From Aristolochia californica (lineage: Eukaryota; Streptophyta; Magnoliopsida; Piperales; Aristolochiaceae): a stretch of DNA of 64,000 bases. The notes under the pieces were generated by a model. It worked only from the letters and a program-made list of their open reading frames with translations, ran no database searches and was not told the origin of the DNA. Positions within the stretch are counted from its first letter, which is position 1, and the number at the start of each line of letters is the position of its first letter. Shown piece after piece: positions 60,284 through 64,000 of this stretch. The stretch is taken from assembly GCA_029961685.1 (NCBI GenBank), contig JARWKL010000001.1, positions 58,081,314 to 58,145,313 on the forward strand. Reading direction: 5' to 3'. The position numbers and the translations under genes are program-made.

Positions 60284-61077
60284 GTGGCTTCTGCATCTCC
60301 ATCCATTCGGTTCATCAAATTCCTTATCTCCAACATTCCAATTCCAATCATCAGCTCTATTGCAAAACCCTGCCTTGGTGTTTACCAAGCAGTAACTTGC
60401 TACTGGATGCCAAGGATGAGAAATTTCGACTTATTAACCGTGCGACCGAGCAGCTCATCGAAGAGATAACAAATGCGTCCATCGGCATGGAGGAAAATCG
60501 ACTCCTGCTCACCAGATTGCTCTCTCAGGTACTCCACTTCACACAATTCCACCTCCAACATAATTTACTTGAATTCCTTAAAAGTGCTTTCTGTTGGCTC
60601 TCAACTTGTTGCAGTTCATTCTGCTTCTTTTAGTGGAAATTGGGGCTTTCTGCTATCGAATCTCAAGTAAAACGATGCGTAAATGCGCGTAAGTGATAGC
60701 CCTTTTCCTTACTCCAGTTTACTACAGTTGGAATCTTTAAAGGAAGATTCAAAAGGGCAACCTGAACCCCTTGCTGAAACAAATGAGAGATCATGTCCAA
60801 AATCGATGCAGAAGTAAGCCAGCAAGAAGCTTCTAAACATCAAGAAAATACAGATATGATGATGACAACTAAAGAAATGGCCAGAGAGCTAAGAGAGGTG
60901 AAGAGGCAAAACATGATTACGCATTGGCTGCTTTTTGTTGTGATCGTTATAACAGCAATTTGGCAGCTATCTGAGGTTTCCCTTGTCCTTTCCATGAAGA
61001 ATAAAGTGATCAATCCATTAAGAACAATGGAAAGTATGTTGACTGGCTTTTTCAAGGGCAAGAGGCCTTTCTTCTAA
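60284..61077 (+). CDS. Small protein with C-terminal membrane helix; two apparent frameshifts
   Basis: I infer a plant-specific gene of unknown function with two exons, about 60284-60528 and 60728-61077. The N-terminal part starts MASASPSIRFIKFLISNIPI and reads to CYWMP (60412). Coding then continues in the next frame as DEKFRLINRATEQLIEEITN up to LLSQ at a good donor (CAG|gtactc). Exon 2 after actacag reads LESLKEDSKGQPEPLAETNE to SMQ (60811). It shifts frame again into EVSQQEASKHQENT, a coiled-coil-like ELREVKRQN segment and a membrane helix (ITHWLLFVVIVITAIWQLSE), ending FKGKRPFF. Each break is explained by one missing base (A near 60412, G near 60811). It is therefore a young pseudogene or assembly error. 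Function unknown. The domain layout (two hydrophobic ends around a charged helix) is seen; family membership is from memory. Confidence 0.6.
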
Positions 61078-61964
61078 TGACCGATTCGGATCCGAATTCT
61101 GGCCAGATCCGACGTCAGCATCAGCAGAGGCGTACTGATACACATCCAACGGCTCTGATAAATCTGCATTATTCAACGGTTTGAGATGAAAATTGGGTTT
61201 GTTTCTGGAGAAATAAAGTTTAAAAAGAATTGAAGCGCCAAGTCTCCTTCCTATCTCTCTTCTTCCTCTGTGCTTGAGCGGCAAGAAGGACGAGAGGCCT
61301 CCAAGAAATCGAATTCAATACCTCTATCCTTCTTCTTCCTCTCTCCCCATAATCATGAGGGAGAAAATCAGGCCTGATGAGAGAGGGAGCATGGAGGATT
61401 GAGATATTGAATTTTTCCAAGACGGTCTTCATCGCGCGAGAAGGTCCTATCCTTTCTTCCCTTTTGTCTTTTTCGTTTTCTCCTTTATGTTATTCTTGAT
61501 CGTCACCTTGCATACCGGTGTTTTTTCTTTTTCAAAATTTCGCTGCACCATCCAAAGATTCAGCGTGCTGTTTTCTTTTTCCCTCATTGGTGTAGAGTTT
61601 GAAATGGCGTCGTCGATGTTGCATTGTTGTATTCACTTCGCCTTTCTTCCGGCCTCTTTTCTCTGGTCTTTCTTTTTTGCGTTTTATGTTTTGGTTTTTG
61701 TTCTTCCTTGTTGAGTCATGCAGAACCGCTATGCTCTGTTTTCTTTCTTTTTGTCTCTCCCTGTTTTCTTTCTCTTGTTTTTCTTCCTTTTTATTTTTTA
61801 TTTAATTCTGTCTTCTTTTTATCTCGGCACAATGAAGAGCTTTGAAGCCCTCTGTTTCTTGTTTCTTTTATTTTTTTCTTTTTTCTTGTTCTCTCCAAAG
61901 CGCTCCGATCCCTGATGGAACTGTTCACCGCCGTCGTAACATTTCCTCGGCTGGGCCTCGGGAC
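61078..61964. other. Pyrimidine-rich region, no gene supported
   Basis: Overlapping frames at 61487-61915 are rich in Phe, Ser and Leu because the strand is a long CT-rich tract; none resembles a known protein. The segment could be the 3' region of the preceding gene plus repeat DNA. Confidence 0.4.
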
Positions 61965-62776
61965 CCCTTCCCGCAGAAGAGAACGCCTCAAGGGGGAAGA
62001 AGAGTATTCATACTGGCACCTACGCTTTATCTTGGAATGTCTTTAACTAGTTTTGTTTTTACGTCTTTCTTTTCTGTTTTTTTTTTTTTTTTTTTTTTTA
62101 ATTCTTGATGTCTTAATGCTTCCGCTTGTTCTGCTGTAGGGAAAGAGCTGTCTAATGTGGATTCCAAATCCCATTTTCTTTGACATATGCTTGGATTTGA
62201 GGCCCTTTGAAAAGATCCATTAGATTGGTTCAGGTTTTGAGATCAAACTCTTCATCAAGTTGAATGGTACGTGAGTGTCTTAAATTTGTTTGTAGCAGAT
62301 AAAAAATAAATATATATCTGTGGAGTTCGAAGGCTTCCTTGTGACTTTTCTATTGCTTTAATATAAATTGTTCCCCCTACTTTATGAGTCTGATTTTTGT
62401 AGAATACTGCTGTCATGATTTGGCAGGGCATCTGTAGCAATTGCCTTCAGCTCTAGTATTTGCTAAGAGTTATAAGGAGACTTTCTTATGTTGTTTTAGA
62501 CATCAGAATATGTAATTAGAGTTCACTACAATACACACTTAGAGATGCACACACAATTACACCTTCTGCATAAAAAACCAATTTCCCTTCAAACCAATCC
62601 AATAGAGAAACACAGGATACCAAACCTGCCCAGGACATTCAGGTTAGCTCCCACAAAACTGGTAACAGGCTCTTGGTAATCTACCACTAGCACCCAGTGA
62701 TGAGTAAAAGTGGTAAAGCAATTGTTGAATCCCTCACAAATTTATCTCTTCCTGCAAGGATAATGAGGCAGCATTT
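61965..62776. repeat. Large tandem duplication, unit A
   Basis: About 812 bp from cccttcccgcagaagaga to ataatgaggcagcattt, repeated as unit B. It includes a 24-nt T-tract (about 62076-62099) absent from B, and repeat R at its end (62521-62776). Confidence 0.88.
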
Positions 62777-62895
62777 AACAAAACAGAAGAATCTTTTTTT
62801 GAGAATAGAAAGAAAAAAAAATTATGATTATAATCTAATCACAGAGATTAGTATTGGGTATACAACTAAAGTCCCACATTGACTAGAAGTGGGGT

Positions 62896-63675
62896 CCCTT
62901 CCCGCAGAAGAGAGCGACTCAAGGAGGAAGAAGAGAATTCATACTGGTACCTACGCTTTATCTCGGAATGTCTTTAACTAGTTTTGTTTTTACGTCTTTT
63001 TTTTCTGTTTTTTAATTTCGCTTGTTCTTCTGTAGGGAAAGAGCTGTCTAATGTGGATTCCAAATCACATTTTCTTTGACATATGCATGGATTTGAGGCC
63101 CTTTGAAAAGATCCATTAGATTTGTTCAGGCTTTGATATCAAACTCTTCATCAAGTTGAATGGTACGTGAGTGTCTTAAATTTCATTGTAGCAGATAAAA
63201 AAATAAATATATATATTTGTGGAGTTCGAAGTCTTGCTTGTGAGTATTCTATTGCTTTAATATAAATTGTTCCCCCTACTTTATGAGTCAGATTTTTGTA
63301 GAATATTGCTGTCATGAATTGGCAGGGCATCTTTAGCAGTTGCCTTCAGCTCTTGTATTTGCCAAGAGTTAAAAGGAGACTTTCTTATGTTGTTTTAGAC
63401 ATCAGAATATGTAATTAGAGTTCACTACAATTCACACTTAGAGATGCACACACAATTACACCTTCTGCATAAAAAACCAATTTCCCTTCAAACCAATCCA
63501 ATAGAGAAACACAGGATACCAAACCTGCCCAGGACATTCAGGTTAGCCCCCACAAAACTGGCAACAGGCTCTTGGTAATCTACCACTAGCACCCAGTGCT
63601 GAGTAAAAGCGGTAAAGCAATTGTTGAATCCCACACAAATTTATCTCTTCCAGCAAGGATAATGAGGCAGCATTT
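62896..63675. repeat. Large tandem duplication, unit B
   Basis: About 780 bp, colinear with unit A. It lacks part of the T-tract and the adjoining tgatgtcttaatgcttcc-type segment. Repeat R (63420-63675) ends it. Between the units, 62777-62895 holds a TRIM-like fragment (aaagtcccacattgactaga). Confidence 0.88.
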
Positions 63676-63677
63676 TG

Positions 63678-64000
63678 ACAACGGCTAGCCAATACAACCC
63701 AACAGACCGATCTGTTAGGTGCGGAAAGCCACCGCCTACAAGAGTGGATAGAACCACTCTGACACCCACCCTGCCCATTCTTGACCGCCTCTCACGGGAT
63801 TCGAATGCAGGACGTGGCGTGCCCAGCTCTGATACCATGACAACGGCTAGCCAATACACCCAACAAACCGATCTATTATGTGTGGAAAGCTACCACTTAC
63901 AAGAGTGGACGGAACCACTCTGACACCCACCCCGCCCATTCTTGACCGCCTCTCACGGGATTCGAACGCGGTACGTGGCGTGCCCAACTCTGATACCATG
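63678..64000 (-). repeat. 162-bp direct repeat with primer-site-like ends
   Basis: Two units begin acaacggctagccaatac at 63678 and 63840 and end gctctgataccatg or actctgataccatg. On the minus strand each unit starts with catggtatcagag, a tRNA-Met primer-binding-site-like motif, and contains the phrase gattcgaa.gc..acgtgg. The second unit reaches the window edge, so a longer array or an LTR/TRIM structure cannot be judged. Confidence 0.8.

Noticed and set aside
61487..61915. Several overlapping hydrophobic frames
   Set aside because: A CT-rich strand yields Phe, Leu and Ser codons in every frame; three frames are open together and none resembles a known membrane protein.
63678..64000. CRISPR array or tRNA gene
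   Set aside because: Two adjoining 162-bp units without spacers are not a CRISPR array, and no tRNA cloverleaf could be folded from the tRNA-like words.
1..64000. A new defence or biosynthetic gene system
   Set aside because: Outside the CAMTA, DUF3339 and small membrane-protein genes, all coding traces belong to LINE or copia proteins; no cluster of unknown intact genes exists.

Overview
The window is nuclear DNA from a flowering plant. This rests on a long intron-rich gene for a calmodulin-binding transcription activator (CAMTA), a DUF3339 small membrane protein gene, L1-type LINEs that carry a C-terminal RNase H domain (typical of plants), and Ty1-copia and TRIM elements primed by initiator tRNA-Met. 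The species cannot be named. Very long, LINE-filled introns are known from some basal eudicots and woody plants, but that is only a hint.

Layout. 1-6.8 kb: repeat-rich intergenic DNA with two decayed Ty1-copia remnants. 6.8-8.3 kb: two GC-richer islands; the second is the leader of the main gene. 8.32-58.45 kb (+ strand): one CAMTA4-like gene. I reconstruct 12 coding exons totalling 3,180 nt (1,059 codons plus stop) in one continuous frame, with CG-1, TIG/IPT, ankyrin and IQ/calmodulin-binding regions in the family order. About 47 kb of the gene is intron. The long introns (3, 4, 5, 7 and 9) consist largely of mobile elements: about 13 LINE copies of at least five subfamilies in both orientations, several decayed copia elements, four TRIM copies and a solo LTR. 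Several insertions keep target-site duplications that can be read directly, and some are nested. None interrupts an exon.

59.08-59.29 kb: an intact DUF3339 gene. 60.28-61.08 kb: a two-exon gene for a small protein with a C-terminal membrane segment. It appears to carry two single-base deletions, so it is either a recent pseudogene or the site of assembly errors. 61.1-64.0 kb: repeats only, including a roughly 0.8-kb tandem duplication whose 3' part also occurs inside CAMTA intron 7, and a 162-bp direct repeat ending in a primer-binding-site-like motif.

The three host genes share the + strand, but nothing seen suggests that they act together. I found no evidence of a new multi-gene system. 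The most useful observations are the transposon-inflated CAMTA gene, its apparent GC-AG intron, its overlapping upstream ORF, the nested TRIM/LINE insertions with readable target duplications, and the double frameshift in the small membrane-protein gene.
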